Below are positions 27,246 to 35,670 of a stretch of 64,000 bases of DNA, piece after piece. The translations under genes were made by a program, and so were the position numbers. The notes under the pieces are model-generated. The model saw only the letters and a program-made list of their open reading frames with translations, was not told the origin of the DNA and did no database searches. Origin of the DNA: Polynucleobacter sp. 78F-HAINBA (GTDB taxonomy: Bacteria; Pseudomonadota; Gammaproteobacteria; Burkholderiales; Burkholderiaceae); NCBI RefSeq assembly GCF_018882325.1, contig NZ_JACVOQ010000003.1, forward strand, positions 62,001 to 126,000, written 5' to 3'. Within the stretch, counting starts at the first letter, position 1, and every line of letters starts with the position of its first letter.

Positions 27246-29864
27246 ATGGCCCTGCTTGGCGATATCCTAGAGTGGACTAAGACTCTTCCAGAATGGCAAC
27301 GAGATGCTTGTCGCCGCTTATTCCAGATGGAGTCTGGATTAGGACAAGTTGATTATTCGGAGTTATATCGACTCCTCAAGAAAGACAATGGGATTGAAGT
27401 TGATGACTCGTTGGAATCTGAGCCGTTAGCCAGAAAGCATCTTCCGGCTGAACTCGCTCGAGAAGAGAGCGTTATTCTTATAGCATTACGCGACTTGGAA
27501 AATGTTAATCGAATTCCAAACGATCATGCCCTTACTTTCTCTGAGGTGGGAATGACGGTGATTTATGGGGGTAATGGATCCGGTAAGTCTGGCTATGCAC
27601 GCGTTATGAAACGGGCTTGTAGAGCTAGAGATCAATCTGAGCCTATCCATCCAAATGTAAATGATCCTAAATCATCCGAGAAGGTGCCGACCGCGATATT
27701 CGAGATAAAGTTGTCCGGCGTCCAGAGTGAGGTTGCATGGTCGCGTGATGGTGTTCCACCCGATGTCCTCTCATCAATTTCTGTCTTTGATTCAAAATGC
27801 GCGCGCTCATACCTTACGGCCGAGCAAGATGTTGCTTATCTTCCGTATGGACTTGATATTGTGGAAAACCTTGCAAATCAGGTTCTTCCTAAGCTCACAG
27901 AGATGCTCGAAACGGAAATCAATGGAATCGATGTTAGTAAACTTCCATTCGAACATCTGCTTGGCGAAACCGAGGTTGGGAAAGTGATTGGTAGTCTTTC
28001 CGTCGAATCAGATGAAAACGCAATCATCTCCCTTGGATCTCTGACCGAGGCGGAGATGAAACGAATCGTTTATCTACAAGTAGCCCTTAACGAGGGCGAT
28101 CCTTTGGCCAAGGCTGAAGTTGCTCGTCTTGCGGCAATGCGTTTCAAAACCTATGCGGAGAAGGTGATTAAACCTCTGAATTGGATTAGTGTTGAGGCTG
28201 TTGAAAAGCTTCGCAAGCTCGATCAGGAGAAAAAAGTTGCTGAAGAAGCAGAAAGTAGGGCTGCGGACGCCTTGCGAGCTGGTGAGGAATTGCTTGCTGG
28301 AACCGGAGACCAAGCTTGGAAGATTCTCTTTGAATCCGCAAGACGCTATTCAATGGAGGTTGCGTATCCGGGAGAAGGCTTTCCGCCACCAATTGAGAAT
28401 ATGATCTGCCCGTTATGCCAAGAGGGTTTGCCCAAGTCTGGCATGCAACGCCTCAGACGGTTTGATGAATATATAAAAAACGATATTGCAAAGGCGGCTG
28501 ACACCGTTCGCAAGAAAGTAGAAACAGTGCGGAGTAAGATTGAAACTGCTGACCTCCAGATTACAGCTGATGATGCTCTCAGCCACGAGCTAAATGCTCT
28601 GGATGGTTTGATTCTTCAGGAAATTACCGAATTTCAAACCTCAATTTACTTGCGGAGAACCTCAATGGTCGATTGTCTCGAAACATCAAGTTGGACTGAA
28701 ATTCCTATTCTGAGTAGATCTCCGAGGGTGCGGGTTAGAGATCTTGCTGCTCGACAGTTGAATATCTTTCGGGCTTTAGTAAGAGCGGCGGATGCAGATG
28801 CGCGGAAGAGGCTTGATAAAGAGCTCAGGGAGCTCATTACAAGACAAAATCTAGCCAAGAGTTTGAGGGCTGTTATTGAGTTGATTGCACGGATAAAGAG
28901 GAAGGCTGCACTTGAGAAGTGCCGATTAAGTCTAAAGACCCGCTCGATTTCCGATAAATCAAAGGAATTTGCCACAGTTGCAGTTACTGATGAACTTAGG
29001 AATTCCCTTGACAAAGAATTTGAAGCATTGGGCATCGGTCATATCAAGACTAGGCTCAAGGAGCGTAGTGTCCGCGGGAAGATGCTCCATCAAATCTTGC
29101 TTGATCTTCCAACTATAAATAAAATTGATGAAATTCTGAGTGAAGGTGAGCAGCGTGCAATCGCACTAGGATCATTTTTTGCGGAGCTGGCACTCGCCAA
29201 TCATTCATGTGGAATTGTCTTCGATGACCCCGTATCGTCTTTGGACCACTGGCGTCGATGTAATGTTGCTCGAAGGTTGGTGAAGGAGGCAAAACTTCGA
29301 CAGGTTGTCGTATTTACTCATGACACCTCTTTTCTTGGTCAGCTGTGCGACGAAATCGAGGCCGAGGGAATTCCAAATTCCATGTCGTTCTTAGAATGGC
29401 AAGGCGATTCCCCTGGCTGTGTGAATCATGGACTTCCCTGGGACCACCAAGGTTATAAGGCGCGAATCAACGCTATTGAACAGGCTCAAATTAAGCTCGC
29501 TAAGTCGTGGCCAACATATCCGGGCGAGAAAGAAAATGGTGAAATGCGGCACTTATATGACCAGTTGCGAGCAACTCTTGAGCGAGTTATTCAGGATGTA
29601 GTTTTCAATGGGGTTGTGAAGCGATATCGCGACTGGATTCGCGTAGACTCACTTGAAGATGTTGTTGGCTTTGATCGCGTTGAATACGAAGCGATTCAGA
29701 AACTGCATAAGCGAAGCTGCGATGTTGTAACTGCTCACGATCCTTCATCCGCTAAGGGCGCCACGGTTCCTACGGCAATGGAACTTGGTAACGATATTGC
29801 GGCGTTGAACAATATTGTTGAGATGATCCAGAATCGCAGGAAGGCAACGAGGGCGTCAATATAG
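27246..29864 (+). CDS. RloC/AAA_13-like ABC-type ATPase, probable defence protein
   Basis: 872 residues from the ATG at 27246, chosen because related proteins begin at the motif LGDILEWTKTLPEWQRDACRRLF. Walker A GGNGSGKSG is at 108-116, a CPLC zinc-hook-like motif at 388-391 lies between long coiled coils, the ABC signature LSEGE at 631-635, and Walker B GIVFDDPVSSLD at 656-667. This architecture matches Rad50-like ATPases of the RloC/PrrC group, which sense DNA damage or phage and cut tRNA. A C-terminal nuclease cannot be assigned with certainty. It is a single gene placed between two minus-strand blocks, as cargo. Confidence 0.82.
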   Translation: MALLGDILEWTKTLPEWQRDACRRLFQMESGLGQVDYSELYRLLKKDNGIEVDDSLESEPLARKHLPAELAREESVILIALRDLENVNRIPNDHALTFSEVGMTVIYGGNGSGKSGYARVMKRACRARDQSEPIHPNVNDPKSSEKVPTAIFEIKLSGVQSEVAWSRDGVPPDVLSSISVFDSKCARSYLTAEQDVAYLPYGLDIVENLANQVLPKLTEMLETEINGIDVSKLPFEHLLGETEVGKVIGSLSVESDENAIISLGSLTEAEMKRIVYLQVALNEGDPLAKAEVARLAAMRFKTYAEKVIKPLNWISVEAVEKLRKLDQEKKVAEEAESRAADALRAGEELLAGTGDQAWKILFESARRYSMEVAYPGEGFPPPIENMICPLCQEGLPKSGMQRLRRFDEYIKNDIAKAADTVRKKVETVRSKIETADLQITADDALSHELNALDGLILQEITEFQTSIYLRRTSMVDCLETSSWTEIPILSRSPRVRVRDLAARQLNIFRALVRAADADARKRLDKELRELITRQNLAKSLRAVIELIARIKRKAALEKCRLSLKTRSISDKSKEFATVAVTDELRNSLDKEFEALGIGHIKTRLKERSVRGKMLHQILLDLPTINKIDEILSEGEQRAIALGSFFAELALANHSCGIVFDDPVSSLDHWRRCNVARRLVKEAKLRQVVVFTHDTSFLGQLCDEIEAEGIPNSMSFLEWQGDSPGCVNHGLPWDHQGYKARINAIEQAQIKLAKSWPTYPGEKENGEMRHLYDQLRATLERVIQDVVFNGVVKRYRDWIRVDSLEDVVGFDRVEYEAIQKLHKRSCDVVTAHDPSSAKGATVPTAMELGNDIAALNNIVEMIQNRRKATRASI

Positions 29865-30000
29865 TGCAATTTGCGGTATTGCCGAGCGTTTGATTTCTTG
29901 AATTACATATTTCTATTTTGACTCGTAAGGGGGCTTCGAGCTTAAATCAAGATCAAGAACCGCTTTGTATCTTGAAGTAGCCCGAAGGAGTGATTAGCTC

Positions 30001-31440
30001 TTATCGCCCTAATGCCTGCCAAGTCCGCAAAGTCTTACTTCCTTCCCGAATGTGAGCTAATGCTTGAGTGGTTGAATCGACCTGATCATCAAACTTTGAT
30101 CCCGGAAAAGAGAGCAACTCCTTTTCGTATTCTGCCAACCAGGGCGCCTGAGTTGGTAAAAGGATTCTGCCGTTTTCAAACAGATCGGTTTGTGTAAAAA
30201 GGCGCATAGTTTTGTCTGTTCCCGCAGGCGGGGTGTAGGGCACCAATTTAAATCTGCGCAACTCAGACAGATCCTGAATCAGCGCAATACCTGAGGATTT
30301 ATCTTCAATCACCACTTCCTTTGGTTTGTATTCTTGGGCCATGGATATGATTTTCTGTTTTAGCTGGGGGTATTCCAGCTTTTGACGCAAGACGTGCAGG
30401 AGGTAGTAATGATCACCCACGATTCTCCAGGTGGTGCACACACTGTAGTCATTCAACTCCCCGGATTTATGGGCGGTATCCCAGCTTTGCAGGATCTGCG
30501 AATACCCTGGAGGCGGTGGCGCCGCAAGATCAAATCGCATCAGCCAGTCTGCCTTAATCATGGCACCTTCAACGGGTGTAGGGTTTTGCTGATACTGACT
30601 GGAAAAATAATAAGACCCCGTCTGCTCTCGTGTTTTTAAGAGGGAGGAGAGTGGTTCACGCTCAGGGTGCAGTGCTTCACCTTCTTTACGCGAAAAAGTT
30701 TTGGTGCCATACGGCGTTTGGATCAGGTAATGTTCATCACACTCAGCAATCGCAGGTAAAGAGAGTAGTTTCCAGTCCGGATCTCTTGCCAACAGGTGAC
30801 CCACCAGATCGTCTTGATGAGCGCGTTGCATGATCACAATGATGCAGCCATTGACCTTATCGTTTAAGCGACTGCGCAAAGTCCCATCAAACCAGTTATT
30901 GGTCCCGTTGCGCATGACCTCTGAGAAAAGATCCTCGATCTTAGTGGGGTCATCAACCAGAATGAAGTCGGCACCAAGACCCGTCAGCGCCCCTCCGACT
31001 GAAGTCGCTCTACGGCCCCCAGACTGGGTAGTTTCAAAATCATGCAGGGCAGATTTATGGGGATTTAAGCGGGTGGCAAACAGACTCTGGTATTGCGCGC
31101 TTTGCATGAGCTTACGGGTATCTAAAGCCAGCTTTTCTGCTAACTGCTGAGCATAACTGGCGCAGATGATTTTTGCACTGGGGTTGTGTGCCAAGATCCA
31201 GGCCACAAAGCACACAGAAGTGCTATGCGATTTGAGTGAGCGTGGTGGTAAGCAAATAAGCAGTCGCTTAGTAGCCCCCAGGCGGCACTTTTCTAATTCT
31301 GATGCGAGTAATTCCAAATAGGGTGATGGCACAAAGCGCTCACCAGGACACAGAATAGAGTGCGCCAACTCAATAAAGCTCATAAAGTCCGTGCGCAAGA
31401 TGGATTGATATTCGGCATAACTAAGATTAGGTGTATTCAT
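30001..31440 (-). CDS. Phage-type terminase large subunit
   Basis: 479 residues. ATPase motor: LLICLPPRSLKSHST (P-loop in the variant form PPRSLKS), adenine region and Walker B ADFILVDDP. RuvC-like nuclease: ILQSWDTAHKSGE, EVVIEDKSSG and KFDDQVDSTTQAL supply the acidic residues. It would package DNA into a capsid, yet no capsid, portal or tail gene is seen in the island. Its start overlaps the upstream DUF5681 gene by four bases. Confidence 0.92.
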   Translation of the reverse strand: MNTPNLSYAEYQSILRTDFMSFIELAHSILCPGERFVPSPYLELLASELEKCRLGATKRLLICLPPRSLKSHSTSVCFVAWILAHNPSAKIICASYAQQLAEKLALDTRKLMQSAQYQSLFATRLNPHKSALHDFETTQSGGRRATSVGGALTGLGADFILVDDPTKIEDLFSEVMRNGTNNWFDGTLRSRLNDKVNGCIIVIMQRAHQDDLVGHLLARDPDWKLLSLPAIAECDEHYLIQTPYGTKTFSRKEGEALHPEREPLSSLLKTREQTGSYYFSSQYQQNPTPVEGAMIKADWLMRFDLAAPPPPGYSQILQSWDTAHKSGELNDYSVCTTWRIVGDHYYLLHVLRQKLEYPQLKQKIISMAQEYKPKEVVIEDKSSGIALIQDLSELRRFKLVPYTPPAGTDKTMRLFTQTDLFENGRILLPTQAPWLAEYEKELLSFPGSKFDDQVDSTTQALAHIREGSKTLRTWQALGR

Positions 31441-31919
31441 GATGTGGATTCCTTGGATAAATTGGTTGAGTCAGGATTGCCCTCGGGAGAGGGTTGTGCG
31501 GTAGTCGTTTGAGAATCTTCAGCAGTAGGCAAAGGCGTAGAGTTGCGAACCCGCTGCGCAAAGTGATTGAGTATTTGTAGATCGACTGCTTTAAAGGTCG
31601 GTGCCGTTGTGTCTTCTTTTAAGGCAGCTTGTTGCTCGGCATACCGTGATTCATTGAGCAGCATTCCGGCAGCCTTTAAATCACCTGCTGCGGCTTTATT
31701 CACTAGCTGTTTGGCAATAATTTCTTTTTTTCGTATTTGTTTCGGTTTGCCGCGTTCAGTGATGGGGGTGACTACATTGAGCTCTTGCTCGATGACTCTA
31801 TGAAAGCTCGAGGAGCCTTTGGGTCGACCTTTGGCATTACCACTTTGACCTGGTTGAAACTGCGTATGTTTAGGCGGTTTTTTAAAGCCGATGGTGTAAT
31901 CTTTGTCAGAAGTGCTCAT
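31437..31919 (-). CDS. DUF5681 protein, probable terminase small-subunit-like
   Basis: 160 residues. The conserved N-terminus GFKKPPKHTQFQPGQSGNAKGRPKGS is the DUF5681 hallmark (here from about residue 11). A helical middle and an acidic/Thr/Pro-rich tail follow. It precedes terL with a four-base overlap and follows the ParB-methyltransferase by two bases, so it is probably the DNA-recognition partner of the terminase. That role is inferred from position. Confidence 0.85.
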   Translation of the reverse strand: MSTSDKDYTIGFKKPPKHTQFQPGQSGNAKGRPKGSSSFHRVIEQELNVVTPITERGKPKQIRKKEIIAKQLVNKAAAGDLKAAGMLLNESRYAEQQAALKEDTTAPTFKAVDLQILNHFAQRVRNSTPLPTAEDSQTTTAQPSPEGNPDSTNLSKESTS

Positions 31920-31921
31920 GA

Positions 31922-33307
31922 TTAACCTCCTAAGTTGTTAGAGAGTTCATCAAATGACTGGCCGCTTTGCGCATGAATAGCGGACCCACCTGTGAAGTAT
32001 TGCCAGCGGCGAATTGCGGTGTCTAAATAAAGCGGATCAATTTCGATGCCGCGACATGTTCGACCTGTACGTTCGCATGCCAAGAGGGTTGTGCCACTAC
32101 CGAGAAAAGGGTCAAGCACAATCTCATTTCTAGCGGTAATATCCAAAATAGCATCGGCAACCATTGCAACTGGTTTCACAGTGGGGTGCAGCGCCAAGAG
32201 ATTGCCTTCTTCACTTTGCTTGGACATCGTCAGAATGCCGGGGTATTCCCACACATTGGTGCGATTTCTGCCAAACTTACCTAATTGCACATTGTTGCGT
32301 CGTGGCCCTTTGTGATTGGCAAATACCAATACCAACTCATGTCTTGAGCGGTATAGCGAGCCCATGCCGCCGGAGTTTTTAACCCAAACGGCGAGGTTGA
32401 TTAGTTCTGCGTACGCAACGCTTCCAGCGGATAGCATCTCAGAGAGATGGCGCCAATCAATGCACTGAAAATGGATGGAAGTAGGCGTGCTGTACTTAGA
32501 GAGGAGTTGAAATACCGCAGTAAGAAATTGGGTAAATTCAGTGACGCTCATTTTTCCACTAGCCATGCGAAACTCGCGATGCTGAATTTTGCCGCCACCC
32601 CCGACATGGCCGGAAATGGGCACGTTGTACGGCGCATCGGAAAATACGGCATTTGCTTTACAGTCTCGCATCAAGATTTGGTAGATGCCATCTTCCAGAC
32701 TATTTCCACAGATGATTTGGTGTTTATCTAAGAGCCAAACATCCCCCAATTTTGAAATTGGTTTTTTTTGCACGGGAATCGCAAAATCGGCTGGATCATT
32801 TTCTTGCGGATCAATTGGATCTAAATCCGCAATCTTGAGGTCAATTTCCGTTGTGGAAAAACCAGAAATTTCTAAATCAAGATTTACCTCCAGGCGGGAG
32901 AGTTCTGCAAAGAGTTTGCCCAAGGTGTTGTCATCCCATCTGGCATTTTCAGTCAATTTATTGTCTGAAATCGCAAAAAGGATAGCCTGCTCTGGTGTGA
33001 GATGGGAAACGCAAATAACTGGAACACTATCAAGGCCTAAGTATTGAGCTGCTAATAGACGGCCATGACCGGCAAGAATTTTGCCGCTGGGGTCAATAAA
33101 GATTGGCACAACAATTTGACTTGCCTGAATGGCCTTGGCAATTTGCTTAATTTGGTGTTTTGAATGAATTCGAGGATTGCGAGAATCTGCTATCAGCTCA
33201 CTTATTAGCGCATACCGAATTTCAAGCTTAATGTCTTTATGGATGCTACTGGCTTTGGGGGAATGCAGTGTTGGTTGATAGGGCTTGGTTTGATATTTTT
33301 GATTCAT
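31922..33307 (-). CDS. ParB-domain plus DNA methyltransferase fusion
   Basis: 461 residues. An N-terminal ParB/Srx-like domain (about 35-130, SRNPRIHSKHQIKQIAKAIQ ... AGHGRLLAAQYLGL) is fused to an N6-adenine or N4-cytosine methyltransferase: DAPYNVPISGHV (motif IV) and DPFLGSGTTLLACERTG (motif I) with GIEIDPLYLD. Motif IV reads DAPY instead of the usual DPPY, which may weaken activity. Such fusions are common in prophages and mark phage or element DNA. It shares a leader dyad with the DUF3489 gene. Confidence 0.87.
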   Translation of the reverse strand: MNQKYQTKPYQPTLHSPKASSIHKDIKLEIRYALISELIADSRNPRIHSKHQIKQIAKAIQASQIVVPIFIDPSGKILAGHGRLLAAQYLGLDSVPVICVSHLTPEQAILFAISDNKLTENARWDDNTLGKLFAELSRLEVNLDLEISGFSTTEIDLKIADLDPIDPQENDPADFAIPVQKKPISKLGDVWLLDKHQIICGNSLEDGIYQILMRDCKANAVFSDAPYNVPISGHVGGGGKIQHREFRMASGKMSVTEFTQFLTAVFQLLSKYSTPTSIHFQCIDWRHLSEMLSAGSVAYAELINLAVWVKNSGGMGSLYRSRHELVLVFANHKGPRRNNVQLGKFGRNRTNVWEYPGILTMSKQSEEGNLLALHPTVKPVAMVADAILDITARNEIVLDPFLGSGTTLLACERTGRTCRGIEIDPLYLDTAIRRWQYFTGGSAIHAQSGQSFDELSNNLGG

Positions 33308-33327
33308 AACTACTCCTTAAAAAGGTC

Positions 33328-33345
33328 ACCCCACCATGGGGTAAC
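33328..33345 (-). promoter_or_regulatory. Second copy of the G-rich leader dyad
   Basis: Arms ACCCCA and TGGGGT (33328-33333 and 33337-33342), 21 nt before the start at 33307 and upstream of an AAGGAG ribosome site. The spacing is identical to the copy at 26987-27002. Confidence 0.6.
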
Positions 33346-33376
33346 TCCTCAAGGAATCCTAAGAATCAAATTCTCG

Positions 33377-33901
33377 CTAGCCGGTTTGCGATCCTGTTTT
33401 TATCTTAAGCATATTTTCGTGATGTTGCTTTTTTGCACGGCTCAGACGACTTTTTAGTCCGCTAATAGGTGAATTTTTTTCTTTTGATGTGCCATTAACG
33501 CTGTAGATAATGTCTGTTTCATCCACCTCAAGTATGGATCCACCAGAACCGGCTTCACTTTTTAGCTGTGAAAGTAGGTCTTTTTCGCTAATCTCTGGAT
33601 TGGTGGAAATAATTTCTTTAATGCGCGTATCTAAAGTATCTCCACGGGGGCCTTGCGCTCTTGCGGCATTGTCAGAATTTCTTCGCAATTGCGCTTTTTC
33701 CATCTGGATATAAAAGCTTGATTTGTCAATCTTCTTGGGATTATGAAGATTCCCATCATCAGCCGCCTCGCCAATGATTTCAGAAGTTTCTTTTGTGTTG
33801 TGCGGATATTTTTCGGCCCACTGTTCAGTTTCTTTAACTTTCTTTTGCCAAAAAGACTCATGTCGCTCATTGAGTTCTTTTAGAGATTTAATCTTTGTCA
33901 T
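33377..33901 (-). CDS. Hypothetical element protein
   Basis: 174 residues, charged, hydrophilic and helical, without membrane segments (rich in Lys, Glu and Ser; SLKELNERHESFWQKKVKETEQW at the N-terminus). No domain recognised. It lies upstream of the ParB-methyltransferase/DUF5681/terL set on the same strand, so it may be an element-specific accessory packaging or regulatory protein. AGGGA precedes the ATG. Confidence 0.6.
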   Translation of the reverse strand: MTKIKSLKELNERHESFWQKKVKETEQWAEKYPHNTKETSEIIGEAADDGNLHNPKKIDKSSFYIQMEKAQLRRNSDNAARAQGPRGDTLDTRIKEIISTNPEISEKDLLSQLKSEAGSGGSILEVDETDIIYSVNGTSKEKNSPISGLKSRLSRAKKQHHENMLKIKTGSQTG

Positions 33902-34001
33902 TGAATCCCTGATATAAATGTTTTGAAAAAGAAATTAGTGGAAGGTGAGCTGCAATATGCCTTATTTTTTTGATTTTACTAATAATTAATTGAATTATCT
34001 A

Positions 34002-34016
34002 GCTCACTATTTGAGC
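34002..34016. promoter_or_regulatory. Dyad GCTCA-N5-TGAGC, site 1
   Basis: GCTCA (34002-34006), five bases, TGAGC (34012-34016). Its centre is 54 nt before the ATG at 34063. The surrounding 43 nt (33999-34041) match 34261-34303 at 34 positions. Same core as the WYL-gene operator at 36541-36567. Confidence 0.6.
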
Positions 34017-34062
34017 CAAAGCTATGCCATAGTAGTGCTACTGATTTTTATAGGGATAAATC

Positions 34063-34254
34063 ATGACGATGATCTTATTACTAGTGGCAATCGCTTTTGC
34101 GCTACTGGCACTTGTCCGGTTTATTGAATTGGTGATTCATCTTATTTGGCCAAAGCCAACATCATCGACTTTGGAAGGCGATGCCACGGTATATATGCAA
34201 ATTACCCCAAAGCCGTCAGCAAATAGCGACAAAGCGGAGCTTACTTCAAAATAG
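34063..34254 (+). CDS. Small membrane protein of the island
   Basis: 63 residues. One membrane helix (about 3-30), then a polar tail. No family recognised. Expressed from a promoter region carrying the GCTCA-N5-TGAGC dyad shared with the helicase and WYL genes, which supports it being a real, regulated gene. Anti-phage or superinfection roles are possible but unsupported. Confidence 0.55.
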   Translation: MTMILLLVAIAFALLALVRFIELVIHLIWPKPTSSTLEGDATVYMQITPKPSANSDKAELTSK

Positions 34255-34263
34255 TCCCCGCTA

Positions 34264-34278
34264 GCTCACTTTATGAGC
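34264..34278. promoter_or_regulatory. Dyad GCTCA-N5-TGAGC, site 2
   Basis: GCTCA (34264-34268), five bases, TGAGC (34274-34278). Its centre is 53 nt before the ATG at 34324 of the helicase gene. Confidence 0.6.
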
Positions 34279-34323
34279 CTTATGTATGCCACAGTAGGGA
34301 TACATTCTTTCAAGAGGCAAGTG

Positions 34324-35256
34324 ATGTCATCTACTGCAGTAAATAAGAATCTACCCACCCATCAGGCTTATCAGACCCAGCAGGCTCCATGCTCCATCAG
34401 TGAAGCACTCGCCAATCTGCGGGTGGGGATTCAAAATGCGGATACAAATCGTGATGAGCGCTGGTGGCTAAAAACAGGATTGGTTGATTTTGATGAAGCT
34501 TTTCAAGGTCTGCGTCTGGGCGCTATCACGGTATTAGCTAGCCGACCCTCGATGGGTCGCTCGGCCTTGGCGCTCAATATCGCCACCAATGTAGGCATCT
34601 TTCAAAAGCGTCCCACGCTTTATTTGAGCTTAGAGATGCCAGTGTGGCAATTAACCCTGCGAATCGCCTCTCTACTTGCGGAAGTAGAAGTGAGCACCTT
34701 GCAAGAAGGGGGGTTAACTGTAGATCAGGATTGCAAACTGAGTACGATCATCGGTAAAGCCCGAAACGCTCCCTTGCATCTGATGCATTACCCCTATATT
34801 GATATGGCTTCCCTGTGTCAGCGGGTGAGGGCGTTTGCGCAAGATCATAATCAACAAGATGCCTTATCACCCTTATCCCTTTTGGTGATTGATGATCTGG
34901 GCTATGCCGACTTGCAGATGAAGATGAGTGGGGATGAGCTTACGGCGGCTTATGAGAATGCAATGCACCTGCTCAAAGACTTAGCTGTTGAACTCAATAT
35001 CGCCATCTTGCTACTATCAAATGTTAATCCTAGTGCCGAGGAGCGGGAAAATAAGCGGCCTGTCTTTACGGATCTGCCCAGCACGGCTTTAGCTCGCATG
35101 TCAGATGCTCTGTTATTTTTATATCGCGATGACGTCTATCACCCAGAAAGGGAGAATCGCGACCGAGCTGAACTGATGATGGCCAGTAATTCGTTTGATG
35201 TAACGGGTACGGTTTACCTCACTACCAATCTGAAATACGGACGCTTTGGATGCTAA
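34324..35256 (+). CDS. DnaB-like helicase C-terminal domain protein
   Basis: 310 residues from the ATG at 34324, chosen for AGAGG in front; an ATG at 34273 would lie inside the promoter dyad. It comprises only the RecA-like DnaB C-terminal domain: TGLVDFDEAFQGLRLGAITVL, then SRPSMGRSALALN in place of the Walker A (A)RPSMGK(T/S), SLEMP, and LLVIDDLGYADLQ as Walker B. The Walker A Lys is Arg here. The N-terminal DnaB domain is missing. It may be a replication protein of the element or a degenerate ATPase that interferes with other replicons. Confidence 0.82.
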   Translation: MSSTAVNKNLPTHQAYQTQQAPCSISEALANLRVGIQNADTNRDERWWLKTGLVDFDEAFQGLRLGAITVLASRPSMGRSALALNIATNVGIFQKRPTLYLSLEMPVWQLTLRIASLLAEVEVSTLQEGGLTVDQDCKLSTIIGKARNAPLHLMHYPYIDMASLCQRVRAFAQDHNQQDALSPLSLLVIDDLGYADLQMKMSGDELTAAYENAMHLLKDLAVELNIAILLLSNVNPSAEERENKRPVFTDLPSTALARMSDALLFLYRDDVYHPERENRDRAELMMASNSFDVTGTVYLTTNLKYGRFGC

Positions 35257-35268
35257 CGATGGCGATAG

Positions 35269-35586
35269 TTAAAGCGATTTGGCAAACTGCGCCAGCGCTT
35301 TTTTCTGGGAAGCGGTTAATTGTCCGTAGGTGGCAATTAACTCAGCAAGCGATTCATCTTCGCAATAGAGATAGGCGGTGGGTATGCCCAGCACTTTAGC
35401 CAAGGTTTTAGCGGTATCAAAGCCCGGAGCGTGTTTACCTCTTTCATATTGGTTAATTCTGGCTGAGGCCGAGAACTCATCAATCCCAGCACGTACCCCT
35501 AACTCCATTTGGGAGATATTCAGGCGTTCACGGGCGCTTTTAAGCCGCTTGGCGAGAAGGGAGTTGTCTTTAGCTGGGCTAACCAT
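35269..35586 (-). CDS. Xre-family phage-type repressor
   Basis: 105 residues. A Cro/C1 helix-turn-helix at about 12-70 (LKSARERLNISQMELGVRAGIDEFSASARINQYERG) is followed by a short helical tail. It is divergent from the gene at 35671, with two palindromic operators between them (35589-35603 and 35621-35637), the layout of a lysogeny-type switch. Confidence 0.88.
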   Translation of the reverse strand: MVSPAKDNSLLAKRLKSARERLNISQMELGVRAGIDEFSASARINQYERGKHAPGFDTAKTLAKVLGIPTAYLYCEDESLAELIATYGQLTASQKKALAQFAKSL

Positions 35587-35588
35587 GC

Positions 35589-35603
35589 CTAAGATAATCT
35601 TAG
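35589..35603. promoter_or_regulatory. Xre operator 1 (CTAAG palindrome)
   Basis: Perfect dyad CTAAGAT/ATCTTAG with one central base, directly after the repressor start codon on the divergent side. Confidence 0.6.
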
Positions 35604-35620
35604 TTTTTACTCGCTATTAC

Positions 35621-35637
35621 ACTAAGACTTCCTTAGT
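35621..35637. promoter_or_regulatory. Xre operator 2 (CTAAG palindrome)
   Basis: Arms ACTAAG (35621-35626) and CTTAGT (35632-35637) around five bases. The CTAAG half-site is shared with operator 1, and it lies about 34 nt before the gene starting at 35671. Confidence 0.6.
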
Positions 35638-35670
35638 ATCAAATTATTGTTAACACCCACGGAGGGATTT

